Source: Lachnospiraceae bacterium 28-4 (GTDB taxonomy: Bacteria; Bacillota; Clostridia; Lachnospirales; Lachnospiraceae). From it: 64,000 bases of DNA. Of this stretch, positions 44,115 to 51,845 are shown piece after piece (position 1 is the stretch's first letter; the number at the start of each line of letters is the position of its first letter). The stretch is taken from contig KE159599.1 in the NCBI GenBank assembly GCA_000403275.2, positions 1,218,008-1,282,007 on the forward strand, in the 5' to 3' direction. A program made the position numbers and the translations under genes. A model generated the notes under the pieces. It saw only the letters and a program-made list of their open reading frames with translations, did not search any database and was not told the origin of the DNA.

Positions 44115-44151
44115 GGGCGCATTATCCGAGATTTTTAATTATCCGAGGAAA
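44115..44151 (+). repeat. Left inverted repeat of the RIT element
   Basis: gggcgcattatccgagat, five variable bases, then attatccgaggaaa. It contains two copies of ATTATCCGAG 17 bp apart; a third copy in inverted orientation is at about 44192-44201. Confidence 0.88.
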
Positions 44152-44256
44152 TTCTTAAAAACCTTTTGTATGCGGGGGTTCATGCAAAAAATCTCGGATA
44201 AAATTTATCCACATGGGCATAGTACAGTTAAAGCTATCAAACAGGAGGTTTTAACT

Positions 44257-45228
44257 ATGGGTTACCATACAAGGGAAACCAACACAGTGCCATGCGGATA
44301 CCACGAATTGAATCCGGAAATGGAGGCTCTTTTAGCGGAGTACCTTGAAGACGGGAAACGCAAGGGACTTCAGGAAAGCAGCATCCATCTTCACGATAAG
44401 ATTGGGCACTACTTTTTATCCGCCCTGGCTGATACAGGCTGCGCAGCGCCGCAGGCAATGAACGCCCAAAATGTAGGAGCCGCGTGTTTAATGGTCAGCA
44501 GCAAATGGTACCTTTCACACATCCGGACATTCCTCAGATATGCATATCAGGCCAGACATACCGACAGGGATTACAGCGGCATCGTTCCTCTTTTCAAGAG
44601 GCCGCAGCCGTACCCTTCTGTTTATACAATAGAAGAAATCCTGAAAATTGAAAATAGCGTAGGCCGGGACTCCCCACATGGAAAGCGAGATTACGCAGTG
44701 CTGCTTCTTGCGACACGGCTGGGGATCAGGAGCGGGGACATCTCATCCATGACATTCCGGGAACTGGATTTTGGCAGGAACCTGATTCTGCTTACACAGC
44801 ACAAAACCGGCGTTGACATTGAACTTCCCATGGTCCCGGATGTAAAGGCCGCCCTGAAACAGTATTTAGAGGAAGAACGGGCCTGCTATGACAGCCCGTA
44901 TGTATTTCTCCGCATCGTTCCCCCTTACAGCCATATCTCTGTGCAGGCAATCACCAAGATCGTCAGGACTGCCATTATGGCAGCTGGAATTGATCCGGCG
45001 GGACGCAAACAGGGCGCACATGCTTTCCGGTCGTCCCTGGCAAGTTCCATGGTCAATGACAACATCCCTTATGAGGCGGTAAGGAAAGCCCTTGGGCATA
45101 CAGACCAGAACGCCATCCAATCCTATGTCAGTCTGGATGTGGAGCAGCTGCGGAACTACGCCCTCCCGGTCATGGAGGCGACAGGTACATTTGCTGCTTT
45201 TCTGGAGGGGAGGTGGCGCCTGTCATGA
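44257..45228 (+). CDS. RIT recombinase 1 (tyrosine recombinase)
   Basis: A 323-residue integrase-like protein. Catalytic residues: Arg in TRLGIRSGD, His-x-x-Arg in GAHAFRSSLAS, His in ALGHTDQ, Tyr in SYVSLD. The start at 44257 has AGGAGG 8 bases upstream; 29 upstream codons are excluded. It overlaps the second gene by 4 bases (ATGA). RIT recombinases act together, but the division of labour is unknown. Confidence 0.9.
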   Translation: MGYHTRETNTVPCGYHELNPEMEALLAEYLEDGKRKGLQESSIHLHDKIGHYFLSALADTGCAAPQAMNAQNVGAACLMVSSKWYLSHIRTFLRYAYQARHTDRDYSGIVPLFKRPQPYPSVYTIEEILKIENSVGRDSPHGKRDYAVLLLATRLGIRSGDISSMTFRELDFGRNLILLTQHKTGVDIELPMVPDVKAALKQYLEEERACYDSPYVFLRIVPPYSHISVQAITKIVRTAIMAAGIDPAGRKQGAHAFRSSLASSMVNDNIPYEAVRKALGHTDQNAIQSYVSLDVEQLRNYALPVMEATGTFAAFLEGRWRLS

Positions 45229-46214
45229 CACAGTTCCAGTCGGTTTTCAAACATGAGCTTGCAGAATATCTGGAAATCAGCCAGGGGACTGTCAGCGATG
45301 ATACTTTGCGGAGTACACGCAGAACCCTTCTTTCGTTCGATTCACTGCTGGTGGCAGAAAACGCCGACAGGGTTACGGAAACAGCCATCAATCACTGGAT
45401 CAGGGAACTCCAGCAGATAAACGCGCCCAAAACGGTCAGCGATAAGGTAAGCTATCTCCGCAAATTTTTGCGGTACCTTCAATACAAGGGGTACAGTGTT
45501 TTCATGCCCGCCTGCCCCAAAACATCAGACAGCTATGTCCCATATATTTTTTCGGACAGGGAAATCCAAACGCTTCTGTCCTGCGCCGACAGCTGGGCCA
45601 ACAGGCATACAGACCCGAAAACCCGCCGGACGGACATGGAGTTCTGTATGCTGCTCCGGATGCTCCTTGGGTGCGGGTTCCGCCTGGGAGAACCGCTTGC
45701 CGCCAGGGTAAAAGATATAAATTTCCGCAATGGGACCATCCTGATCCGCCATGCCAAGAACAACAAACAGCGTGTTGTTCCAATGGACAGGACATTGACA
45801 GAGATGCTGGAAAGATACTGCATTGCTATGGGGATCAAAACAGAACCGGAAAGCTGTCTGTTCCCGGCAGCCAGGGGCCAAGAGTTTTCCGTCAGTAAAG
45901 GAACCTTTGATTTTCGGTTTAGGAACCTCTTGCGGGAAACCGGCCTGTATGTACAGGAAAAATCCCATTCCAGAGGGCAGTGCCTTCATTGCTTCCGTCA
46001 CTATTTTGCCATCCATTCATTTGCGCAGGCAGAGAAAAACGGACACCCGACAGATAACTCTGTTCCTTTCCTGTCAGTCTATCTTGGACACCATGACATG
46101 GACGAAACGGAGAAATATCTGAAATTCAGTGGTGATATGTTCCCTGAATATACGGAGCTGTTTGAAGATTATGCCGCTGGCGTATTCACGGAGGTGGCGT
46201 ATGAGGAAAAATAA
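45225..46214 (+). CDS. RIT recombinase 2 (tyrosine recombinase)
   Basis: A 329-residue integrase-like protein with SAM-like N-terminal domain and catalytic domain: Arg in LGCGFRLGEPL, Lys in HAKNNKQRVV, HCFRHYFAIH, and LGHHDMDETEKYLKF (His and Tyr). It begins in a 4-base overlap with gene 1 and overlaps gene 3 by 14 bases, so the three are one translational unit. Confidence 0.9.
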   Translation: MTQFQSVFKHELAEYLEISQGTVSDDTLRSTRRTLLSFDSLLVAENADRVTETAINHWIRELQQINAPKTVSDKVSYLRKFLRYLQYKGYSVFMPACPKTSDSYVPYIFSDREIQTLLSCADSWANRHTDPKTRRTDMEFCMLLRMLLGCGFRLGEPLAARVKDINFRNGTILIRHAKNNKQRVVPMDRTLTEMLERYCIAMGIKTEPESCLFPAARGQEFSVSKGTFDFRFRNLLRETGLYVQEKSHSRGQCLHCFRHYFAIHSFAQAEKNGHPTDNSVPFLSVYLGHHDMDETEKYLKFSGDMFPEYTELFEDYAAGVFTEVAYEEK

Positions 46215-47229
46215 ACTTCCTGAATTCATGCTCCTCCTGGAACAGTTTTTTACGGAATATATGCCGCTCTCGTCAGGGCTTTCCCCTAATACCACGAGAT
46301 CCTATAAACATACCTTCCGCCTTTTGTTCCAGTATGTTTATCAGGAAAAGAAGAAAAATGCTGGTGAAATCCTCTTCCGGGATTTGAATTTCGAGACTAT
46401 TGACGGCTTCCTGAAATGGATCGAAGCAGAACGGGGATGCTCAGTATCCACAAGGAATCTCAGGCTTTCAGCATTGGCCTCTTTTGCCGGTTACGCACAG
46501 AACAGGAATTTTGAAGCAGCGACTGTGTTTGCAAATGCGGTGAAAAGAGTGCCTGTAAAAAAAGAGGCCGTCCAGCCGAGGACCACCTTTACGCTTGATG
46601 AAGTTTCAATCCTGCTCCGGCTTCCTGAACCCGGGAAACGGATGGGCTTCCGTGACCAGGTCCTTTTGAACCTGATGTATGCCAGCGGAGCCAGGGCACA
46701 GGAAATCTGCGATCTCAAAGTCAGGGACTTCCTGGCCGAGAAAAACCTCTATAAGCTTACAATTACTGGAAAGGGAAACAAAACCCGGAGGATCGTGATT
46801 GCAAGGCCTAGCGGAACTCTCCTGGAACGATATCTGGAGGAAACGGGAAAGGCCGGTCGGTTGGAGGCCTACATCTTTTCCAGCCAGACCCATCCGCAGA
46901 TGAGCATTTCCTGTATTGAGGAGATTTATAAAAAATATATCATGCTCGCAAGAGCAGGGCATCCGGAAATGTTCCTTGAAAAACGCTACACCCCGCACAC
47001 CATGAGGCATACGACCGCCACACATATGTTGGAAGCCGGGGTACCAATTATGGCAATCAAAAATTTCCTCGGACATTCCTCGATCTCCACAACAGAACGG
47101 TATGCTGAACTTTCACAGGGAACCGTAAACAGGCATATCCGGGATTGGAACGAAAAGTGGTTTTCCCATCAAAAAGAAAATCCTATTACACAAAAGAAAG
47201 AGCATCAGCTCCCTGACTTCCTGAAATAG
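46201..47229 (+). CDS. RIT recombinase 3 (tyrosine recombinase)
   Basis: A 342-residue XerC/D-like recombinase: YASGARAQEICDLK (Arg), TGKGNKTRRI (Lys), PHTMRHTTATHML and LGHSSISTTERYAEL (His, Tyr). The ATG at 46201 follows GGAGGTGG. Its stop is followed within 10 bases by the right repeat cluster of the RIT element. Confidence 0.9.
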   Translation: MRKNKLPEFMLLLEQFFTEYMPLSSGLSPNTTRSYKHTFRLLFQYVYQEKKKNAGEILFRDLNFETIDGFLKWIEAERGCSVSTRNLRLSALASFAGYAQNRNFEAATVFANAVKRVPVKKEAVQPRTTFTLDEVSILLRLPEPGKRMGFRDQVLLNLMYASGARAQEICDLKVRDFLAEKNLYKLTITGKGNKTRRIVIARPSGTLLERYLEETGKAGRLEAYIFSSQTHPQMSISCIEEIYKKYIMLARAGHPEMFLEKRYTPHTMRHTTATHMLEAGVPIMAIKNFLGHSSISTTERYAELSQGTVNRHIRDWNEKWFSHQKENPITQKKEHQLPDFLK

Positions 47230-47287
47230 TTCTTACATTATCCGAGGCAACTTCTCTGAAAGCCTTTTATGCTGGCGGTTTTGAGAG

Positions 47288-47324
47288 TTTCCTCGGATAA
47301 TTGATTATCTCGGATAATGCGCCC
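47288..47324 (-). repeat. Right inverted repeat of the RIT element
   Basis: Reverse complement of the left repeat: tttcctcggataat, five variable bases, atctcggataatgcgccc. A third unit in the opposite sense is at about 47238-47247. Confidence 0.88.
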
Positions 47325-47430
47325 TCTTTCAGAGGGGGATTTTCCAGCTTGTCGCTTTGGAAGCCAAAATTGCAAGCGGAGTTTATTGCAGTTGGAAATC
47401 ATCCGTACCAATTACGCCATAGGCGGCATA

Positions 47431-47560
47431 AATCAGAACGCGCCCGGCTCGTTCTGATTTTTTACACATGGAAAGCCGCCAATGTGAGCGCGCCCGGCTT
47501 GTCCACGTTAAAACTTCCCTTGAAAAATCAAGACGCGCCCGGCGCACTTTGATTTTGGTC
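47431..47560 (+). repeat. Three hairpins sharing a CGCGCCCGG core
   Basis: The core cgcgcccggc occurs near 47439, 47489 and 47535. The first is in AATCAGAACG-loop-CGTTCTGATT followed by TTTT (terminator-like on the + strand); the third is in AAATCAA ... TTGATTTT. Stems differ while the loops are the same. The region lies between the RIT element and the gene at 47568 and otherwise holds no gene. Confidence 0.5.
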
Positions 47561-47567
47561 AGGCTTT

Positions 47568-48083
47568 TTACCGTTCCTGCTGTTTCAGCTTCTTGTCGGG
47601 ATAGAGCTTCCCGGCAACAACGGCGGCATGGCTCTTTATCTTGATTTCTCCCTCCTGCTCGCTGCGTTTTGCGTTCTGGTAGCCTTCATCGGAAAGGTAG
47701 AAACGGAACCGTTCCCCCTTAAAACCGACAAAACATTGCTTCTGTACTTCCAGCGTAATCATGTGCCGGGTTTCCGGGCGGAATCGTTCTATCCCGGACA
47801 GGTCATGCCCCTGCATGATTGGCTCCTGTGCCTTTGCCGCAGCAAGCCGCTGGCGGATGGAATTGTCACGCTCTGTCAGGAACCGGGCTTTTGTTGCGGC
47901 AACAAACTGGCTGCACTCCGGCTCCGGTATCTTTTCCAGTTTTCGGATGGCGTTCTCCACGATTGCCTTTGTCAGTAAGTCCTTTATCACCGGCACGGTT
48001 TCCTTCATGCCCGCAAGGGTTTCCGCCTTGGTCGGTCCGGCATATTGATAGATGATGTCCAGTTCACTTTTTGAAAATTTCAT
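47568..48083 (-). CDS. MobL-element associated protein
   Basis: A 171-residue protein (MKFSKSELDIIYQYAGPTKA start), with KETVPVIKDLLTKAIVENAI and EPIMQGHDLSGIERFRPETR HMITLEV, ending KLYPDKKLKQQER. About 70 percent alike by eye to the protein at 57209 and to the second half of the one at 25895. Always beside mobilization genes here, so probably an accessory. Overlaps DUF3847 by 4 bases. Confidence 0.7.
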   Translation of the reverse strand: MKFSKSELDIIYQYAGPTKAETLAGMKETVPVIKDLLTKAIVENAIRKLEKIPEPECSQFVAATKARFLTERDNSIRQRLAAAKAQEPIMQGHDLSGIERFRPETRHMITLEVQKQCFVGFKGERFRFYLSDEGYQNAKRSEQEGEIKIKSHAAVVAGKLYPDKKLKQQER

Positions 48084-48373
48084 TCTGCGTCCTCCTTCTG
48101 ATTTTCGGTTAGAACTTGTGCCACAAGACGCTTCGTGTCGCCCCGGTGGAACAATACTTTTAAGATGGTGCTGACCTGTTCGTCCGTCACGGATTCCGGG
48201 TGGGGGAGATAGCTTTCCAGCATAGCCCCTCTGGTGCAGAGCCGGTGTGTCCGTTCCTTCCGGTTCAGGGTCTTTATCTGGTGTTCCAGCATTTTCTCCT
48301 TATGCTGCGCCCGCCGCAGTCTGGCTTCGGTCTTTTCAATTTCCTGATTCAGTTTTTCCAGCTTTTCATTCAT
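48080..48373 (-). CDS. DUF3847 protein (second copy)
   Basis: A 97-residue coiled-coil protein (MNEKLEKLNQEIEKTEARLR start), then HRLCTRGAMLESYLPHPESV and VLFHRGDTKRLVAQVL. Homologue of the gene at 24460. It lies between the replication initiator-like gene (8-base overlap) and the MobL-associated protein. Confidence 0.82.
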   Translation of the reverse strand: MNEKLEKLNQEIEKTEARLRRAQHKEKMLEHQIKTLNRKERTHRLCTRGAMLESYLPHPESVTDEQVSTILKVLFHRGDTKRLVAQVLTENQKEDAE

Positions 48374-48704
48374 GGGCGGTGTCCTCCTTCGGGAGCAGGA
48401 TATACATATGGCTGACCTCCCCGATGCCCTGACGGACACGCATAATCATCCCGGCCTGTTCCAGCTCGTTCAGGGAACGCTTGCAGGTCTGGGGGCTTCG
48501 GGAGAGTGCGGCCGCTATCTCCATGACGGGGAAGCGGATGAACAGAATCCCGTTGCAGTCCTCGGTTCCCCTTGTCAGGATTTCATCCAGCAGGCGGGCG
48601 TACATGACCTTTGCCGTATTGCTGACCGGAAGCCGGAGCATTGCCTTTGGGAGCGGCATACAGGGCGGCAGAGGTGTACTGGCTATCATAAATTCACAAT
48701 TCAT
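48366..48704 (-). CDS. RepA-like winged-helix replication initiator
   Basis: A 112-residue protein: PLPKAMLRLPVSNTAKVMYA, LDEILTRGTEDCNGILFIRF and a winged helix EIAAALSRSPQTCKRSLNELEQAGMI. This matches the RepA N-terminal type of plasmid initiators but is shorter, so it may be a regulator instead. ATG at 48704 with AGGAGG. Overlaps its neighbours on both sides. Confidence 0.75.
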   Translation of the reverse strand: MNCEFMIASTPLPPCMPLPKAMLRLPVSNTAKVMYARLLDEILTRGTEDCNGILFIRFPVMEIAAALSRSPQTCKRSLNELEQAGMIMRVRQGIGEVSHMYILLPKEDTAHE

Positions 48705-48885
48705 TGGATGGTGTCCTCCTTTTGGCTCGTTTGGATAAATAGCGGGGGCAGTCGATAATGACAGCCCGGAAACTTTGCTTACATTCATGCTGGCATTTCC
48801 GGCAGAGTTCATTGTAGCTTCTGCGCCCCCGGTCGATCAGGAAGAAAGCAAGCTCTTTCTTCAACTTCTTTGACATTCTCGGCAT
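48694..48885 (-). CDS. Small basic protein with two cysteine pairs
   Basis: A 63-residue protein, MPRMSKKLKKELAFFLIDRG, then NELCRKCQHECKQSFRAVIIDC. The Cys-x2-Cys-x3-Cys arrangement may bind zinc. It overlaps the RepA-like gene by 11 bases and is the first gene of this leftward unit. The family is unknown to me. Confidence 0.65.
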   Translation of the reverse strand: MPRMSKKLKKELAFFLIDRGRRSYNELCRKCQHECKQSFRAVIIDCPRYLSKRAKRRTPSNEL

Positions 48886-49383
48886 AGTGCCTCCTCCATA
48901 GAAAAACCGCCCGATTCAGCAGGTACAGCCGGAATGGGCGGGCAGTGGTTTTTTGTGTAGCGTTTCGGGGTGATTTTCAAGGGGAATACAGCCGTAGAGC
49001 CGCCCCAAAATCCCCCTTGGTATTACGGACAGGGCAGACTATGCCCCGTGAAATTGTTGTGTTTCGGTATCGTTTCGGTGTTCATTTTGCCGGTTCCCTC
49101 TGCTGTCGTTCCTGCCCCCGTCTTTGGCGGCGTTTCGCTCTCCTTGGTACGCTCGTTCCGGTCAGGGTTCCTCCGTTTCCCTGCCGGAAGTCGTTGCGTT
49201 ACATCGCCGGGGAGCATATCCCATACAGGCCGGTCATTCGATTGGAATAATCCATCGATGAACTGCCTATATCATATGACATTTTTGTACCATGCGCCGT
49301 ATGTCCACGAATCAGGAATGAAGCCCAAAATCTGAAAAATTCCACGATTGCGGAAAAGGCTTCCTGCTGGACGGGTGCAAAAA
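48886..49383. other. Gap with terminator-like hairpin upstream of the rep unit
   Basis: About 500 bases without a defensible gene. At 48902-48953 CCGCCCGATTC/GAATGGGCGG is followed by a T-rich run on both strands. The remainder is GC-rich with many gtttc/cggtt-like words and could contain the promoter and origin of the leftward rep unit. A 64-codon minus-strand frame here lacks a ribosome site. Confidence 0.4.
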
Positions 49384-49446
49384 TCAGATGTGCATTTTGC
49401 ACTTCTGAAAATCCGGGCAAATCAAAAGCGCATTTTGCGCCTTTGA
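49384..49446 (+). promoter_or_regulatory. Two 25-bp palindromes upstream of the HTH gene (operators)
   Basis: Palindrome 1 (49384-49408) has arms TCAGA/TCTGA and GTGCA/TGCAC around TTT; palindrome 2 (49422-49446) has arms TCAAA/TTTGA and GCGCA/TGCGC around TTT. They are 38 bp centre to centre and share the CATTTTG core. A TACAAT -10-like box is at about 49486-49491. They are probably autoregulatory operators of the HTH protein that follows. Confidence 0.5.
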
Positions 49447-49537
49447 AAAGAATCACAAAGGGAAATGCGCCCAGCATGGATATGTGGTACAATGGGGATG
49501 GCGGCAAAAGCTGGCCGCAGGGAAGGAGCAGGAAGCC

Positions 49538-50347
49538 ATGAAACAGGGGATAACGGTTCAGGAGCGGTTAAAGGATTTAAGGACGGAGCGGCATTTAAAA
49601 TTAGAGGAACTGGCGGCGGTTACGGGGATTTCCAAATCAGCCTTGGGAAGCTATGAGAATGACGAACTAAAGGAAATCAGCCACAAAAATCTTGTGGAGC
49701 TGGCAAAGTTTTACGGTGTGTCAACGGATTACCTGCTCTGCCTGACAGAGAACCGGAACCATCCGGGCATGGAACTTACGGAGCTGCATTTGAGTGACAG
49801 CATGATGGAGCTGTTGAAAAGCGGGCGTATCAACAACCGGCTGCTGTGTGAGATTGCCACACATGAGGATTTTGTTACCCTGATGACGGACACGGAAATT
49901 TATGTAGATGGTGTGGCAACCGCCCACTTCCAAAACTTCAACAGCCTTCTGGAAGTCCTGCGGGGGCAAGTGCTTTCCCAATATCAGCCGGTGGAGGGAG
50001 ATGCTGCGTTAAAGGCATTGGAAACCATGCAGGTACAGGAAGAAGATTATTTCTGTCAGGTCACGCACCGGACTTGGGACACTATCCTCCATGCCATAAG
50101 GGAAGCGCACAAGAATGATACGGACAGTGCGCCGGACGGCTCCAATGGCATGAAGCTAATCAGGGACGCAAAGAAGGCGCTGGCCGTGCCGGGTTCCTAT
50201 CTGGATGTGTTCACCGCCCTGATGTGTACGCAGCTTCAAATCCGGTATGAGAAACTGTCGGAGCAGGAGCGCACAGTTTTGAAGAATGTTATGAAGAAAA
50301 CTCCGGCATATAAGGATTCCCCGTTGAGCAGGATGAAGCGGAGATAA
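49538..50347 (+). CDS. Cro/CI-family HTH regulator with C-terminal extension
   Basis: A 269-residue protein. The N-terminal Xre HTH is RLKDLRTERHLKLEELAAVT then ISKSALGSYENDE; the C-terminal 190 residues (HLSDSMMELLKSGRINNRLL) form a helical domain common to such element-borne regulators. ATG at 49538 with AAGGAG. Preceded by palindromic operators and followed by a clear terminator. Confidence 0.85.
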   Translation: MKQGITVQERLKDLRTERHLKLEELAAVTGISKSALGSYENDELKEISHKNLVELAKFYGVSTDYLLCLTENRNHPGMELTELHLSDSMMELLKSGRINNRLLCEIATHEDFVTLMTDTEIYVDGVATAHFQNFNSLLEVLRGQVLSQYQPVEGDAALKALETMQVQEEDYFCQVTHRTWDTILHAIREAHKNDTDSAPDGSNGMKLIRDAKKALAVPGSYLDVFTALMCTQLQIRYEKLSEQERTVLKNVMKKTPAYKDSPLSRMKRR

Positions 50348-50350
50348 GGA

Positions 50351-50390
50351 AATGCCGTTGCTTGGGCTTTTATCCATGCAACGGCATTTT
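50351..50390 (+). terminator. Terminator after the HTH gene
   Basis: AATGCCGTTGC (50351-50361) pairs with GCAACGGCATT (50378-50388), followed by TT. Confidence 0.7.
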
Positions 50391-50430
50391 GGGTGGTTCT
50401 TATTCAATTTTTAAGCTCACAAACTGGAAT

Positions 50431-50772
50431 TTAGATAGCCGTCAGGTTTTTGCTGTAACTTCTGGTATTCCATATTTCGTCAAATTCCTCTTTGGAAATA
50501 ATCGTTGCATAAAAACCTTCTCCCCATACCTTTGTATTAAATTCATCAACTGTTGGAATTGGACATGCTTCTATGACATCACAATAGAGGTCATTTTCAA
50601 GTTTTACTGTCCTGTCTGCAAAGACTTCTATTTCTCTAAGCGCAAAGCGGTTATCTTTTAAATTGACTTCATAAAAATATACCACAGGCATATCATCAGA
50701 CTCATATTCCATAAATAGCTGTATATATTCAATGTCATTTTCCACTGATAAGTACCCCTCTATCAACTTCAC
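50431..50772 (-). CDS. DUF6881 protein (immunity-like)
   Basis: A 113-residue protein: MPVVYFYEVNLKDNRFALRE, IEVFADRTVKLENDL and ISKEEFDEIWN follow the DUF6881 pattern. Members often occur among immunity genes of polymorphic toxin systems. It lies 11 bases after the Imm51-like gene, in AT-rich DNA. No cognate toxin gene is present in the window. Confidence 0.65.
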   Translation of the reverse strand: MKLIEGYLSVENDIEYIQLFMEYESDDMPVVYFYEVNLKDNRFALREIEVFADRTVKLENDLYCDVIEACPIPTVDEFNTKVWGEGFYATIISKEEFDEIWNTRSYSKNLTAI

Positions 50773-50783
50773 GAATACAGCAG

Positions 50784-51245
50784 TTAATTCTGATCAGTTA
50801 ATTTTTGGGAACCACGGTTAAAATAATAACGCATCTGCTCTTCATCGTTACAGGCCGCCCTGAGATATCTGGAGAACAAACTGATATCATCTATATACTG
50901 GGAATATACACAAAAAACGTCTTCATCAGAATCAAAATGAAAGAGATCCACGCCGCTGTTTTCTTCTTCCCACTCATCGATAAATCCTGTTACAAGAGTT
51001 TCCCAGTCCTTACTACTTCCTTCAAGTCCCATTTTGCGGAACGTATCAATCTTAAACTCATCACTGATTTTTAGCAAAAGCGACATAGCATAAGGGTGAT
51101 GATCCACGAAAAAGAACGGAGCAATATCTTCTGGCTTGGTGCTTATTTTGAATAGTGGGCGGGTTTCGGGAGGCCACCAAGGCAGCCAAGGAAACCATTC
51201 CCATTCCTCATCTTTTCGCTGCCCATATTGTTCGAATTTTTTCAT
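50784..51245 (-). CDS. Imm51-like immunity protein
   Basis: A 153-residue protein. The C-terminal half (WETLVTGFIDEWEEENSGVD, FHFDSDEDVFCVYSQYIDDI, LFSRYLRAACNDEEQMRYYF) resembles the Imm51 family. The N-terminus is Trp/Pro-rich (EWEWFPWLPWWPPE). Together with the DUF6881 gene it forms an orphan immunity pair that could protect the host from a competitor toxin. AT-rich cargo. Confidence 0.6.
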   Translation of the reverse strand: MKKFEQYGQRKDEEWEWFPWLPWWPPETRPLFKISTKPEDIAPFFFVDHHPYAMSLLLKISDEFKIDTFRKMGLEGSSKDWETLVTGFIDEWEEENSGVDLFHFDSDEDVFCVYSQYIDDISLFSRYLRAACNDEEQMRYYFNRGSQKLTDQN

Positions 51246-51349
51246 GTCTATTACTCCTTTAAAAATTCCGATTTGTCGATAGCTCCATTATACCACAGTC
51301 ACTTTCCAGAGGGAATAGATTTTCCGAAAAAATCATTGTGTCATAAACA

Positions 51350-51538
51350 TTATTCTGTTGAATCTGCTCTTGTTCCGTTTTTTGTGATGATAAGCTGCCC
51401 CTGCTGGCATTTCACGGTGATTTTGTCCCCTGCGGAAAATCCAGCCTGTTCCAGCCACTTACCTTGTAAAAGAATCTGCGGCGGAGATTGCTTGTAATTG
51501 CCACGTCCATAGCATACGGTCAGTTTGCGGTCGTCCAT
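51350..51538 (-). CDS. SymE-like toxin (type I family)
   Basis: A 62-residue protein: MDDRKLTVCYGRGNYKQSPP, QILLQGKWLEQAGFSAGDKI, VKCQQGQLIITKNG. This is the SymE AbrB-fold pattern with KW(L)xxAGF. In E. coli SymE is a type I toxin controlled by antisense RNA. Here it is coupled (19-base overlap) to an upstream 62-codon gene; no antisense RNA was identified. Confidence 0.7.
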   Translation of the reverse strand: MDDRKLTVCYGRGNYKQSPPQILLQGKWLEQAGFSAGDKITVKCQQGQLIITKNGTRADSTE

Positions 51539-51708
51539 CCGTCCTCCTTTCCCGCCGCCTGTCGGCATACGATTTCAAATACATTCCCGTCCTCCGTCCT
51601 GACAGTAAGAAGGCTGTTCTGCTCGTCTGCGTTCAGGTCAACAATCCCCATCCCCTCACTGTCGTTCAGTAAATCAAAAAGCCTGTCCCTAAAATAGTTC
51701 AGTTCCAT
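51520..51708 (-). CDS. Small acidic protein upstream of SymE-like gene
   Basis: A 62-residue protein (MELNYFRDRLFDLLNDSEGM, DLNADEQNSLLTVRTEDGNV FEI). The start at 51708 has AAAGGGG; an ATG 18 bases upstream is possible. Such small acidic proteins commonly pair with the SymE-like gene in clostridial elements. An antitoxin role is only a guess. Confidence 0.6.
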   Translation of the reverse strand: MELNYFRDRLFDLLNDSEGMGIVDLNADEQNSLLTVRTEDGNVFEIVCRQAAGKEDGWTTAN

Positions 51709-51845
51709 TCTGTTGTCCCCTTTCATAATTTATTGTCTATTAGCTAATATTATATAGTCTTTTAGAATCTATTGCAATCCCTAAGTGTGATGTAGTCTAA
51801 AAGTGTACAAAATAAATGCTGATAGCTTATGAAATGGGTGGCATT

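Larger units (their letters stand above)
44115..47324. mobile_element. RIT (recombinase-in-trio) element, 3.2 kb
   Basis: Three overlapping tyrosine recombinase genes are bounded by inverted repeats: 18 bases at 44115-44132 are the exact reverse complement of 47307-47324, then a 5-base spacer, then 14 more identical bases (44138-44151 with 47288-47301). Each end holds further TTATCCGAG units (near 44193 and 47237). This is the published layout of RIT elements. No target duplication is evident. It looks intact. Confidence 0.9.

Noticed and set aside
47431..47560. CRISPR-like repeat array
   Set aside because: Only three short cores with unequal flanks, each inside a hairpin; no uniform repeats or cas genes.
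49023..49217. 64-codon minus-strand frame upstream of the rep unit
   Set aside because: No ribosome site and low-complexity Arg/Pro/Thr content.
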